A DNA stretch of 64,000 nt, from positions 1 to 64,000 of the forward strand of contig NZ_AXAC01000004.1 of NCBI RefSeq assembly GCF_000472665.1, in the 5' to 3' direction. Origin of the DNA: Acetobacterium malicum subsp. dehalogenans DSM 11527. Lineage in GTDB: Bacteria; Bacillota; Clostridia; Eubacteriales; Eubacteriaceae. Both the position numbers and the translations under genes were made by a program. Of this stretch, positions 17,316 to 24,879 are shown in pieces. The notes under the pieces were generated by a model. It did no database searches, was not told the origin of the DNA, and saw only the letters and a list, made by a program, of their open reading frames with translations. Each line of letters starts with the position of its first letter. Position 1 is the stretch's first letter.

Positions 17316-18806
17316 ATGAAAAGACTAAAGATTTTGATACCATTTTTATTAATCATGATGGTATTGTTGGCCGGATGCAGTTCAAACTCCGCAACAACAA
17401 CGACAGAAACCACGGCCGAGGCAGTAACCGAGACTACGGCGGTATTAAGTGCGGTGGTATCACCCACATCGACAATTGTTGTCGATCCGGAATTTACCGA
17501 CCGTGATCTGGAAACAAGCTATGACGACGCGACCGCAGTTCAGGTTACCCTGGATGGCAGCAATATCCAGGTAACCGGTGACGGCGCCAGCGCCAGTGAC
17601 GGGGTCCTGACCATCACCAAGGAAGGGACCTATGTGGTCAGCGGGAATCTGACTGACGGGCAGATTGTCGTAGCAGCAGCCGATACCGATAAAATTCAGA
17701 TTGTGCTAAATGGTGCGACCATTAATTGTACCGACAATGCCCCGATCTATGTAAAAAGCGCCAACAAGGTCTTTGTTACCTTGAATGCCAACACGGTCAA
17801 TACCTTAACTGATGGTGGGGCCTATGTCCAGACCGATGACAATACCGTCGATGGGGTGATCTTCAGCAAAGCCGATCTGACCATCAATGGCGAAGGGACC
17901 TTGAATATAACCGCAAATTATAAAGATGCCATCGTTTCAAAGGATGATCTGGTCATCACCTGTGGTACCTATCATATTACCGCCGCCAATCATGGGCTGA
18001 ATGCTAAAGATGCGGTAAAAATCAAGGACGGCGTGATTAATATTACCGCTGCTAATGGTAAAGCGATTACCTCGCAGAATGACGAAGATGCCACCAAAGG
18101 TTATGTTTATATTGCTGGTGGAACTATCAATATCGCCAACAGTAATGAGGGGATTGAAGGCACCGCCATTGTGGTAGAAGGTGGCACCATCGACCTTGTT
18201 TCTAAAGATGATGGTTTTAATGCCGCCAGTCCCGGGGCAGCTGAAACCGAGTCCGGTGGCCGGGGGGCTGGAATGCAAGCCGATACCAATGCCTACCTGT
18301 CGATTGCTGGCGGTACCATTGCCGTTAATGCCTCCGGTGATGGCCTGGACAGTAATGGGAATGTTTATATCTCTGGCGGCACCGTAACCGTCAGTGGCCC
18401 GACCAACAGTGGCAATGGTGCCCTTGATTATAATGGCACTGCCGATGTCAGCGGCGGAACGGTTGTGATTGCTGGCAGTACCGGAATGGCTCAGTCGTTT
18501 TCCGAAACCTCGACGCAGGCATCCTTGCTTTACAACCTGACATCGAGCTGTGCAGCTGGGACCAAAATTACATTGACTGATGCCAGCGGCAAAACGATCA
18601 TTTCCGATACTCCGGATAAAACCTATCAATCCGTCGTGATCAGCAGTCCCGATCTGGCCCAGGGATCAACCTATACCCTGACCTGCGGTAGCCAGACGGT
18701 GGAAATCCCACTGACTGGGATCATCACCAGTAATGGTCAAAGCGGTATGGGTGGACCCGGCCAAGGTGGCCAGAGTCAACCCCAGGGCGGTCAAAAACCG
18801 CAATAG
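17316..18806 (+). CDS. Carbohydrate-binding beta-helix lipoprotein (Cthe_2159-like)
   Basis: A 496-residue lipoprotein: signal helix, lipobox LLAGC, Thr-rich spacer, then a long right-handed beta-helix-like region with repeated GGTI, ISGG and NGEGTLNITA turns, as in the Cthe_2159 family. That family binds cellulose or polygalacturonate and has calcium sites; binding here is by analogy. The tail is Gly/Gln-rich (GGPGQGGQSQPQGGQ). It may be a cell-surface polysaccharide binder or a spore or matrix protein. GAGAGGAAAAC precedes the ATG. A possible leader hairpin lies at about 17233-17261. Confidence 0.8.
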   Translation: MKRLKILIPFLLIMMVLLAGCSSNSATTTTETTAEAVTETTAVLSAVVSPTSTIVVDPEFTDRDLETSYDDATAVQVTLDGSNIQVTGDGASASDGVLTITKEGTYVVSGNLTDGQIVVAAADTDKIQIVLNGATINCTDNAPIYVKSANKVFVTLNANTVNTLTDGGAYVQTDDNTVDGVIFSKADLTINGEGTLNITANYKDAIVSKDDLVITCGTYHITAANHGLNAKDAVKIKDGVINITAANGKAITSQNDEDATKGYVYIAGGTINIANSNEGIEGTAIVVEGGTIDLVSKDDGFNAASPGAAETESGGRGAGMQADTNAYLSIAGGTIAVNASGDGLDSNGNVYISGGTVTVSGPTNSGNGALDYNGTADVSGGTVVIAGSTGMAQSFSETSTQASLLYNLTSSCAAGTKITLTDASGKTIISDTPDKTYQSVVISSPDLAQGSTYTLTCGSQTVEIPLTGIITSNGQSGMGGPGQGGQSQPQGGQKPQ

Positions 18807-18838
18807 CGGAACAGCTTGGTAAAGAATAGCGAATCAAG

Positions 18839-18878
18839 AAAAAGCATGTCCTTCTTATCAAAAGGGCATGCTTTTTTA
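18839..18878 (+). terminator. Intrinsic terminator after the beta-helix lipoprotein
   Basis: AAAAAGCATGTCC pairs with GGGCATGCTTTTTT, followed by TTTTTTAATT. Confidence 0.8.
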
Positions 18879-18879
18879 A

Positions 18880-19389
18880 TTGGTTTGGTGGAAATGATTA
18901 AATTAGTGGTGATGGAGATAAGAATTAAAATTCAGGCCCTTCGCCAAAAGGTCACCGTAATAGGAACGGATCGTTCCAGAAACTATTTCTATCCGGGCTT
19001 CCGGGACGGAGCATTGCCACATCAATACCGCTTTTTACCGCCAATAGGACGCCGTTGGTCATGGCGGGATCCTAAATAAATTAAGGGGATTGTTAGATAA
19101 ATATACTTTTTTAGCATTGGCAAAAAGATTTTTATCGGTACATATCGTGGGATTCCGGGAATTCCTGAGGCTTTGCTAAAAGTCTCGATGCTCATATTTA
19201 TTTTGTTTTAATTGGGAGGTCTGTCGGTTAAATGATCCCACTGATGAATGAAAAGTGGGAGATCAAAAACGGCATCCCCTTCCAGGCGAAGGGCTATGTT
19301 TCGGCGATAGCCAGGGACTGCTTATATAAAGGTACTTTTGATGGGCGACCGCGGTTGCAATGAAATGTTCTTTATTTCAGAACCGTTAA
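18880..19389. other. Intergenic stretch with a possible 43-residue gene
   Basis: About 500 bp between the beta-helix lipoprotein and the end of fdhD. No long gene is seen. A minus-strand frame at 18952-19062 would encode 36 residues, and a plus-strand frame at 19232-19363 would encode 43. The second has a ribosome-site-like GGGAGG and overlaps strong hairpins. The rest shows nothing I can name. Confidence 0.5.
19232..19363 (+). CDS. Candidate small protein, 43 residues, overlapping strong hairpins
   Basis: The reading frame begins MIPLMNEKWEIKNGIPF, is rich in charged and aromatic residues and ends KGTFDGRPRLQ. GGGAGG at 19214-19219 lies 12 bp before the ATG, slightly far. The same DNA can fold as TGATCCCACT/AGTGGG-AG-ATCA and as a three-way junction formed by GCATCCC/GGGACTGC enclosing CTTC/GAAG and GGCTAT/ATAGCC hairpins. 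It may therefore be a structured RNA instead of, or as well as, a gene. Family not recognised. Confidence 0.35.
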   Translation: MIPLMNEKWEIKNGIPFQAKGYVSAIARDCLYKGTFDGRPRLQ

Positions 19390-20190
19390 TCAGAGTTCCA
19401 GCCGTTCCGGACAACTATAAACAAAGCCCCGTTCCCCGCGGACATAGCCCAGCAGCGTCAGGTTATATTGCTTAGCCAGCCGGATCGCTGAGGTGGTTGG
19501 TGTCGACCGGGAAACCAGCACCGGGGTGCCCAACCGCAATGCTTTTGTCATTATTTCCGAAGAGACCCGACCGCTGACAAATAGAATGCTTGATGGAGCT
19601 AAATCCAGACGGCCGGCTTTTAATAAAATACCGGTAATTTTATCAAAGCAATTATGACGACCAATGTCTTCGTTTAAAATCTGATAGTCCGGGTGATAAA
19701 ACAAGACACTGTGAACACCACCAATATCCTTGAAGATTTCCGACGATAATAAAAACTCTTTCATCACAGCTAAGATTGTATTTAATGAAAAACGCTGATT
19801 TGTCGCGAGCATTGCATACTGGTTTTGTTTCAGGGGGTTAATATAGGTGTAGCACTTGCCGCAGCCAGAGGTGATACTGCGCAAACTTTCCTGGCGGTTA
19901 ACCGAAATATCCTGATTCAATCCGATGATCACGGCAAACATCATGTTATTATAGGTGATTTCAACCACATCGGAAACGGCGTTAATCACTCCTTCGCTAT
20001 ATAGAAACCCCAGTGCCAGTTCCTCCGGGCATTGATTCAGACAGAGTAAAGAAACCAGTTCTTCACCATTGACGATAATTTTCAGGGAGATTTCAGTAAT
20101 TACTTTTTTGCTGGTTGCTGTTAATGCGCAAGCGTTGTCAGCTTTGCTTATTTCTAAAACATCGTAGTCTTCATAGATCAGATCTTCCAT
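19390..20190 (-). CDS. fdhD: Formate dehydrogenase accessory sulfurtransferase FdhD
   Basis: FdhD passes sulfur from a cysteine desulfurase to the molybdenum or tungsten bis-pyranopterin cofactor before insertion into formate dehydrogenase. The 266-residue protein shows the sulfur-carrying cysteine pair in SGCGKCY near residues 104-108 and the conserved blocks FKDIGGVHSVLF, NEDIGRHNCFDK and SGRVSSEIMTKAL. It lies downstream of the FDH operon and of the FmdE-MoeA gene, all on the minus strand, so the neighbourhood covers enzyme and cofactor maturation. GGGAGGAAGAAC precedes the ATG. Confidence 0.95.
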   Translation of the reverse strand: MEDLIYEDYDVLEISKADNACALTATSKKVITEISLKIIVNGEELVSLLCLNQCPEELALGFLYSEGVINAVSDVVEITYNNMMFAVIIGLNQDISVNRQESLRSITSGCGKCYTYINPLKQNQYAMLATNQRFSLNTILAVMKEFLLSSEIFKDIGGVHSVLFYHPDYQILNEDIGRHNCFDKITGILLKAGRLDLAPSSILFVSGRVSSEIMTKALRLGTPVLVSRSTPTTSAIRLAKQYNLTLLGYVRGERGFVYSCPERLEL

Positions 20191-20228
20191 GGTTCTTCCT
20201 CCCGCTACTATTCTTAAACAGCAATTGC

Positions 20229-21824
20229 CTATTTATAAAAAAGTCCGCCGTTGCCCAATTTGGCCAAATCAGTGGTGGTAATTTCCAGATCGGCCAACAG
20301 CCGGGGGAACAGCAGATCAAAACTGAAGCGGTCATTATAAATGCCACATCCGGGCACCCCGACGATTTGAGCATCATCAATTTTAGCCGTGACCAGCATT
20401 GAACCCGGCAACACCGGTACCCCATAAAGCAGGTCTTTGGCACCGGCGTTAATGATCGCTTCTAAAGTCATATCATCGGGATCAACGGATAGTCCGGCGG
20501 TGGTAATAATCAGATCAGCACCCAAGGCGATCATATCCTGAATTTTGCTACTGATGGTCGCAACGTTATCGGGGGCCATTTCTGTGGCCACCACCTGACA
20601 GCCATAGGCTTCCACCTTGGCCTGCATGATTGCGGTGTATTTGTCTTCGACCAGGTTTTCAAAAACTTCGGTACCGGTGATTAAAATACCAACCTTCGCT
20701 TTTTTCAGGGGGTGGACAGCAAACACAGTTTCCTTTTTCAGACAGTTTAAGGCTTTTAAATAGTCTGTATGTGAAATATACAAGGGAATGGCTCGGGTAG
20801 CGGCCACCACTTCGCCCTTTTTAACGACGGTATAATTGGGCAGGGTCGCACAAATCACTCCGGGGGATTCGTTAAATCGCTGGAGCTGGACTTCATCGGC
20901 GACAAAGATCCCATCGATTTCGGCTACCAGATTGATCCGGCCCTCTTTGGGGAGTGGATTAAAGTCCATATTTGCACCCCGCATCAAATCAGCAAAAGCC
21001 AGGGCGGCGTCATCCTCATGGATATAGCCTTTGACTAAAGGGTTATGCTCGGCCACAAATAAATTATTTTTTCCCAGTTCCCGGAGCATCTGGACGTTTT
21101 CGGCAGTGACGGTATGGCCTTTTTTAAAGGCCACGCCTTTTTCTTTTTTATAAATAATGCGGGTTACATCGTGAAGCAAATGCATGCCCACCGATTCGGC
21201 AACCGGGGTTTTGGTTAACAGCACTGCTTTGGGATCTTTAGTCGGATCATCAGGGTCAATTAAATCATAGGGTAGATCGCTGGCGCAGCCCCGGCAGATG
21301 CTGCCGTGTTTAGCCGGATAGGTTTCATGGCAAATCGGACAGGTGGTGGTTTTGCCCATTTTTTCTTTTTTCAGGTAGTTTTGGTGTACTTTTGCCGGCA
21401 CCATGGTAAAAATAGTGGTGCCAGCTTCGCGCATCTGGGCAAACAGGAGCTCCGTATCCTGATCATGTTTGGGTTTCAGTTTTAAAAACCAGGTATGGAT
21501 TTCATCCCATTTTTCAAGTTCGTTTTTATCAATGGTGATACGGATGCCGACACCGCTGTACTTGTCATAAAAGATCGCCGCATAGCGGCCATGATCCAAC
21601 ACCTTCAGCCAGCCATTGCCAATCGAGCAGGGCGTCAGTAGCTGGATGGCATCGGGCAGGCAGGTCTTGGTTTCGCAGATGACATCATAAAAACCTTCTT
21701 TGGGAAGCGTTTCCATCGCCAGATTGACCATAAATCCGCCCAGCAGAATGCCTGGGGCTACCGTGCCATGAAAAGCCTTAATTTTTTCGGTATAGTCTTC
21801 ATAAGTTAATTCGCCAAATTTCAT
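20229..21824 (-). CDS. FmdE-MoeA-like fusion, molybdopterin-binding protein
   Basis: A 531-residue two-part protein. The N-terminal part (about 1-210) resembles FmdE: FHGTVAPGILLGGFMVNLAM, then a cysteine-rich ribbon (CPICHETYPAKHGSICRGC). The C-terminal part (about 215-531) is a MoeA/MogA-like molybdopterin-binding domain with GILITGTEVFENL, GADLIITTAGLSVDPDDMT and LPGSMLVTAKI. MoeA inserts metal into molybdopterin; FmdE-like domains occur near formylmethanofuran dehydrogenase and FDH. It lies between fdhA and fdhD and so probably helps load or sense Mo/W cofactor. AGAGGTGAAAA precedes the ATG. Confidence 0.85.
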   Translation of the reverse strand: MKFGELTYEDYTEKIKAFHGTVAPGILLGGFMVNLAMETLPKEGFYDVICETKTCLPDAIQLLTPCSIGNGWLKVLDHGRYAAIFYDKYSGVGIRITIDKNELEKWDEIHTWFLKLKPKHDQDTELLFAQMREAGTTIFTMVPAKVHQNYLKKEKMGKTTTCPICHETYPAKHGSICRGCASDLPYDLIDPDDPTKDPKAVLLTKTPVAESVGMHLLHDVTRIIYKKEKGVAFKKGHTVTAENVQMLRELGKNNLFVAEHNPLVKGYIHEDDAALAFADLMRGANMDFNPLPKEGRINLVAEIDGIFVADEVQLQRFNESPGVICATLPNYTVVKKGEVVAATRAIPLYISHTDYLKALNCLKKETVFAVHPLKKAKVGILITGTEVFENLVEDKYTAIMQAKVEAYGCQVVATEMAPDNVATISSKIQDMIALGADLIITTAGLSVDPDDMTLEAIINAGAKDLLYGVPVLPGSMLVTAKIDDAQIVGVPGCGIYNDRFSFDLLFPRLLADLEITTTDLAKLGNGGLFYK

Positions 21825-21882
21825 TTTTCACCTCTACAATATGTAATATCTCAATCTAAATAGATCAAATAAATTTATATTT

Positions 21883-21923
21883 ATTTCTAAAAAGCATTGG
21901 TTAAAACAATGCTTTTTAGAAAT
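21883..21923. terminator. 17-bp perfect hairpin between the structured element and FmdE-MoeA
   Basis: ATTTCTAAAAAGCATTG (21883-21899) and its exact complement (21907-21923) are separated by a 7-nt loop. In the minus direction the 3' arm ends in TTTTTAGAAATAAAT, so it could terminate FDH transcripts or act as the switching terminator of a leader. The next gene starts about 60 bp downstream. Confidence 0.65.
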
Positions 21924-21949
21924 AGTAATAGTTGGAGCAGATGTTAAGA

Positions 21950-22145
21950 TAGCGGGAGCGTTGTAGTCAACACTCCTGGAACTGGATAAAAAAGATAATG
22001 TAGTACCGACAATGGTTACATCATGTTGTACGCATCGGAGCGGACACGGCAGAGCCTGTCCGATTCCGCAGCGAACAACAGATTAACAATTGGTCGGTAC
22101 GGGAGCTCACCGAAAACCGGATGGTATTAGGGTAACACTCCCGTT
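21950..22145 (-). ncRNA. Unassigned structured RNA element between fdhA and FmdE-MoeA
   Basis: A GC-richer block in AT-rich surroundings. GTACCGAC (22003-22010) pairs with GTCGGTAC (22093-22100). Inside it, GTTGT-a-CGC (22025-22033) pairs with GCG-a-ACAAC (22071-22079), CGGA with TCCG, and CGGACA-c-GGC (22041-22050) with GCC-TGTCCG (22054-22062) around an AGA loop. A CGGGAG/CTCCCG stem lies upstream on the minus strand and GGAGTGTTG/CAACGCTCC downstream. Followed by a perfect terminator-like hairpin and then a cofactor gene, it looks like an orphan riboswitch or a processing element. No known class recognised. Confidence 0.5.
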
Positions 22146-22159
22146 AATAAGCGATTGCC

Positions 22160-24853
22160 TTATTGAATTTTTTCGATGGCAACGGCACAGGCCTTGTATT
22201 CTGGGGTTTTGGTGATGGTATCACCGGAGCGGGTGGTTAACCAGTTGGCATTGTTTTCAAAATAATGCATCGCCATCCAGACCAGTCCTTCCGGAATCCG
22301 TTCCGAAACCTGGGCTTTAACTTTTACCGTACCACGACGGGATTTAACGATGATCATTTCGCCATGCTCAATTCCCAGTCGTTTGGCATCCACTTCGGAA
22401 ATGTCAGCATATTCTTCCGGTAACAACTCATTAAGACCTTCACAACGACCGGTTTGGGTCCGGGTGTGGTAGTGGTAGAGACGGCGACCGGTACTTAAGG
22501 TAAACGGATAATCCGCATCGGGCACTTCCGCCGGTGGGGTCCAGTCAAGGGCCATTAAATGACCTTTACCATGGGTGAAATTACCATCTAAATGGAGAAT
22601 CTGGGTACCGGGATCTTCTGGCGTTGAACAAGGCCATTGGATCCCGCCCTGGTCAAGCTTGTCGAAGGTTGCCCCGGCAAAGAAAGGTGCCAACGGCGCA
22701 ATTTCATTGTCCCATAATTCCTGGCCGCTATCGGCTGCCCAGGTCTGGCCAAAACGTTTGGCGATTTCCCGGAAGATCCACCAGTTTGGTTTGGCAATAC
22801 CCGGTGCTTCTTTGACTTTGCGAACCCGGCTGATCCGGCGTTCGCAGTTGGTGAAGGTACCTTCATCCTCACTCCAGGCCGCTGCTGGTAAAACAACATC
22901 GGCATATTGGGTGGTTTCGGTCTGGAAGATATCATTACAGACAACAAACTCGGCCGCTTCCAGGCATTTGATAACATGGGAAATATCCGGTTCGGTACCG
23001 ACCACATTCTCACCAAAGATGTAGATCGCTTTCATTTCTTTGGTTTCCAGTTTTTCAAACATATCGGGAATCATCAGGCCCAATTTATCAGGCAGTCCTT
23101 CGACATTCCAGGCTTTTTCGAATTTGGCTTTAGCGGCAGGGTCAGTAACACTCTGGTAACCATGATATACATTTGGTAGGGCGCCCATATCGCAGGCTCC
23201 CTGAACATTGTTCTGGCCACGCAGGGGGTTGACACCGGCATTTGGTTTCCCGACATTACCCAGCAACATCTGCAGATTGGCAACCGACATAACGTTATTG
23301 GTTCCGCAGGTATGTTCGGTGATACCCAGGGTATAGATGGCCATCCCAGGTTTATTATCAGCCATCATCCGGGCGATACTGATAATCTGTTCTTCGGATA
23401 CGCCACTGATTTCAGAAGCCCGTTTTGGTGGGTATTCCAGTACTTTTTCTTTCAGTGCCTCAAAATTATCGCAGTGGTCGCGGACAAAGTCTTTGTCATA
23501 TAAATCTTCGGTGATCAGGACATTCATCAAACCATTGAGGAAGGCCACATCGGAACCGACTTTAATCTGGGCAAATTCATCGGCATAGTCAGCCAGCTTA
23601 GCTTTTCGGGGATCGACCACAATCAGTTTGGCACCGTTGCGCTGACCATTTTTAACAAAGGTTGAGGCGATCGGATGCGCTTCTGTCATGTTGCTGCCGA
23701 TGACGAAGAGGCAGTTGGTTTCGGCGAATTCTTCAATCGAATTGGTCATTCCACCGGTACCGAAGGATTTAATTAAACCGGCAACGGTTGGGGCATGACA
23801 GACCCGGGCACAATGGTCGATATTAGGGGATTTGAAGGCGGCCCGGAACAGTTTTTGCATCTGGTAGGAATCTTCGTTGATGCTACGGGCACAACTGATG
23901 CCGCCCACTGCATCGGGACCATCGGTGGCGATGATTTCTTTGAATTTATTGGCAACCAGATCCAGTGCTTCATCCCAGGAGGCTTCCCGGAATTTGCCGT
24001 TTTCTTTGATCAGTGGTGAGGTCAATCGTTCCGGTGAGTAGATGAAGTCATAACCGTAACGGCCCTTAACGCAGAGACGGCCTTTGTTGGGATACGCATC
24101 TTCGACGCCGGTAACTTTAACGATTTTGTCACCTTTCATATGCAGGTTCAGCTGACAGCCGACGCCGCAGTAGGGGCAGGTGGTACGGACTTTTGTAACT
24201 TCCCAGGAGCGGGCTTTGCCAATCGATTTTTTGTCGGTTAAAGCACCGACTGGACAGGCCTGAACACATTGGCCACATTGAACACAAGAGGATGCCCCCA
24301 TGTCAATATTGTTATCACAGATAACAGTGGTATCGCTGCCTCTAAAACCAAGCGATAAAACGTCATTGCAGACAATGTCATTACAGGCGGTTACACAGCG
24401 ACGGCAAAGGATACATTTGCGGTTATCCCGGACAATCATTACCGAAGAATTGTCAACGGTTGGTTTTTCGATGCTTTCCATGATAAATGGCGGGGCTTCA
24501 ATACCCAATTCATAGGCAATGCTCTGCAGGCTGCACTCGCCGCTTTTTTCACAGGACAAACAGTTATGTTCGCCATTGGATAAAAGTAGATTGACAATGT
24601 TGCGACGGGCACTGAGGACACTTTCCGTCGCTGTATTGACGACCATGCCATCAGCAACTTTTCCGGCGCAGGCGGGGATCAGGGTCCGGGCACCGACTAC
24701 CTCAACCACGCAAATGCGACAGGAAAAGGAATCATGGATGCCATCCATGTGACACAGGGTGGGAATATGAATACCGTTGTCGGTTGCCACTTGCAGAATC
24801 GTTTGATCTACTTCAGCCTGACATACTTTATTATTTATTGTTACTGTAATCAT
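22160..24853 (-). CDS. fdhA: Formate dehydrogenase catalytic subunit (Cys type) with NuoG-like iron-sulfur N-terminus
   Basis: Interconverts formate and CO2 at a Mo- or W-bis-pyranopterin site; 897 residues. N-terminal NuoG/HydA-like clusters: 2Fe-2S (C34, C45, C48, C62), a His-Cys3 cluster (H96, C98, C101, C107), two 4Fe-4S clusters (C147-C157 and C190-C200). The FDH core begins with CPYCGVGC (C226, C229, C233, C261). The active-site motif is CARVCHAP with Cys352, not selenocysteine. It is encoded last in an operon with NuoE- and NuoF-like subunits, so electrons likely pass to NAD and possibly ferredoxin. AAGGAGGTTAGTA precedes the ATG. Confidence 0.95.
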   Translation of the reverse strand: MITVTINNKVCQAEVDQTILQVATDNGIHIPTLCHMDGIHDSFSCRICVVEVVGARTLIPACAGKVADGMVVNTATESVLSARRNIVNLLLSNGEHNCLSCEKSGECSLQSIAYELGIEAPPFIMESIEKPTVDNSSVMIVRDNRKCILCRRCVTACNDIVCNDVLSLGFRGSDTTVICDNNIDMGASSCVQCGQCVQACPVGALTDKKSIGKARSWEVTKVRTTCPYCGVGCQLNLHMKGDKIVKVTGVEDAYPNKGRLCVKGRYGYDFIYSPERLTSPLIKENGKFREASWDEALDLVANKFKEIIATDGPDAVGGISCARSINEDSYQMQKLFRAAFKSPNIDHCARVCHAPTVAGLIKSFGTGGMTNSIEEFAETNCLFVIGSNMTEAHPIASTFVKNGQRNGAKLIVVDPRKAKLADYADEFAQIKVGSDVAFLNGLMNVLITEDLYDKDFVRDHCDNFEALKEKVLEYPPKRASEISGVSEEQIISIARMMADNKPGMAIYTLGITEHTCGTNNVMSVANLQMLLGNVGKPNAGVNPLRGQNNVQGACDMGALPNVYHGYQSVTDPAAKAKFEKAWNVEGLPDKLGLMIPDMFEKLETKEMKAIYIFGENVVGTEPDISHVIKCLEAAEFVVCNDIFQTETTQYADVVLPAAAWSEDEGTFTNCERRISRVRKVKEAPGIAKPNWWIFREIAKRFGQTWAADSGQELWDNEIAPLAPFFAGATFDKLDQGGIQWPCSTPEDPGTQILHLDGNFTHGKGHLMALDWTPPAEVPDADYPFTLSTGRRLYHYHTRTQTGRCEGLNELLPEEYADISEVDAKRLGIEHGEMIIVKSRRGTVKVKAQVSERIPEGLVWMAMHYFENNANWLTTRSGDTITKTPEYKACAVAIEKIQ

Positions 24854-24879
24854 TACTAACCTCCTTAATTAAATCTTTT

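Noticed and set aside
17937-18629. A 230-codon minus-strand frame
   Set aside because: Antisense to the repetitive beta-helix gene, whose biased codons keep the opposite strand free of stops.
18952-19062. A 36-codon minus-strand frame beginning MTNGVLLAVKSG
   Set aside because: Protein-like in places, but too short and without a neighbour in a plausible transcript; could be a gene remnant.
18816-19079. An 87-codon plus-strand frame
   Set aside because: It runs through the terminator of the preceding gene, lacks a ribosome site and has no domain-like composition.
21950-22145. A tRNA or selC gene in the structured intercistronic block
   Set aside because: There is no T-loop TTCGANTC, no acceptor end and the stems do not form a cloverleaf of tRNA size.
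22575-23024. Overlapping frames on both strands within fdhA
   Set aside because: All fall within the well-supported FDH catalytic gene.
22330-24853. Selenocysteine (TGA) in the FDH active site
   Set aside because: The frame reads through HCARVCHAP with a Cys codon and no internal TGA, so this is the Cys form and needs no SECIS element.
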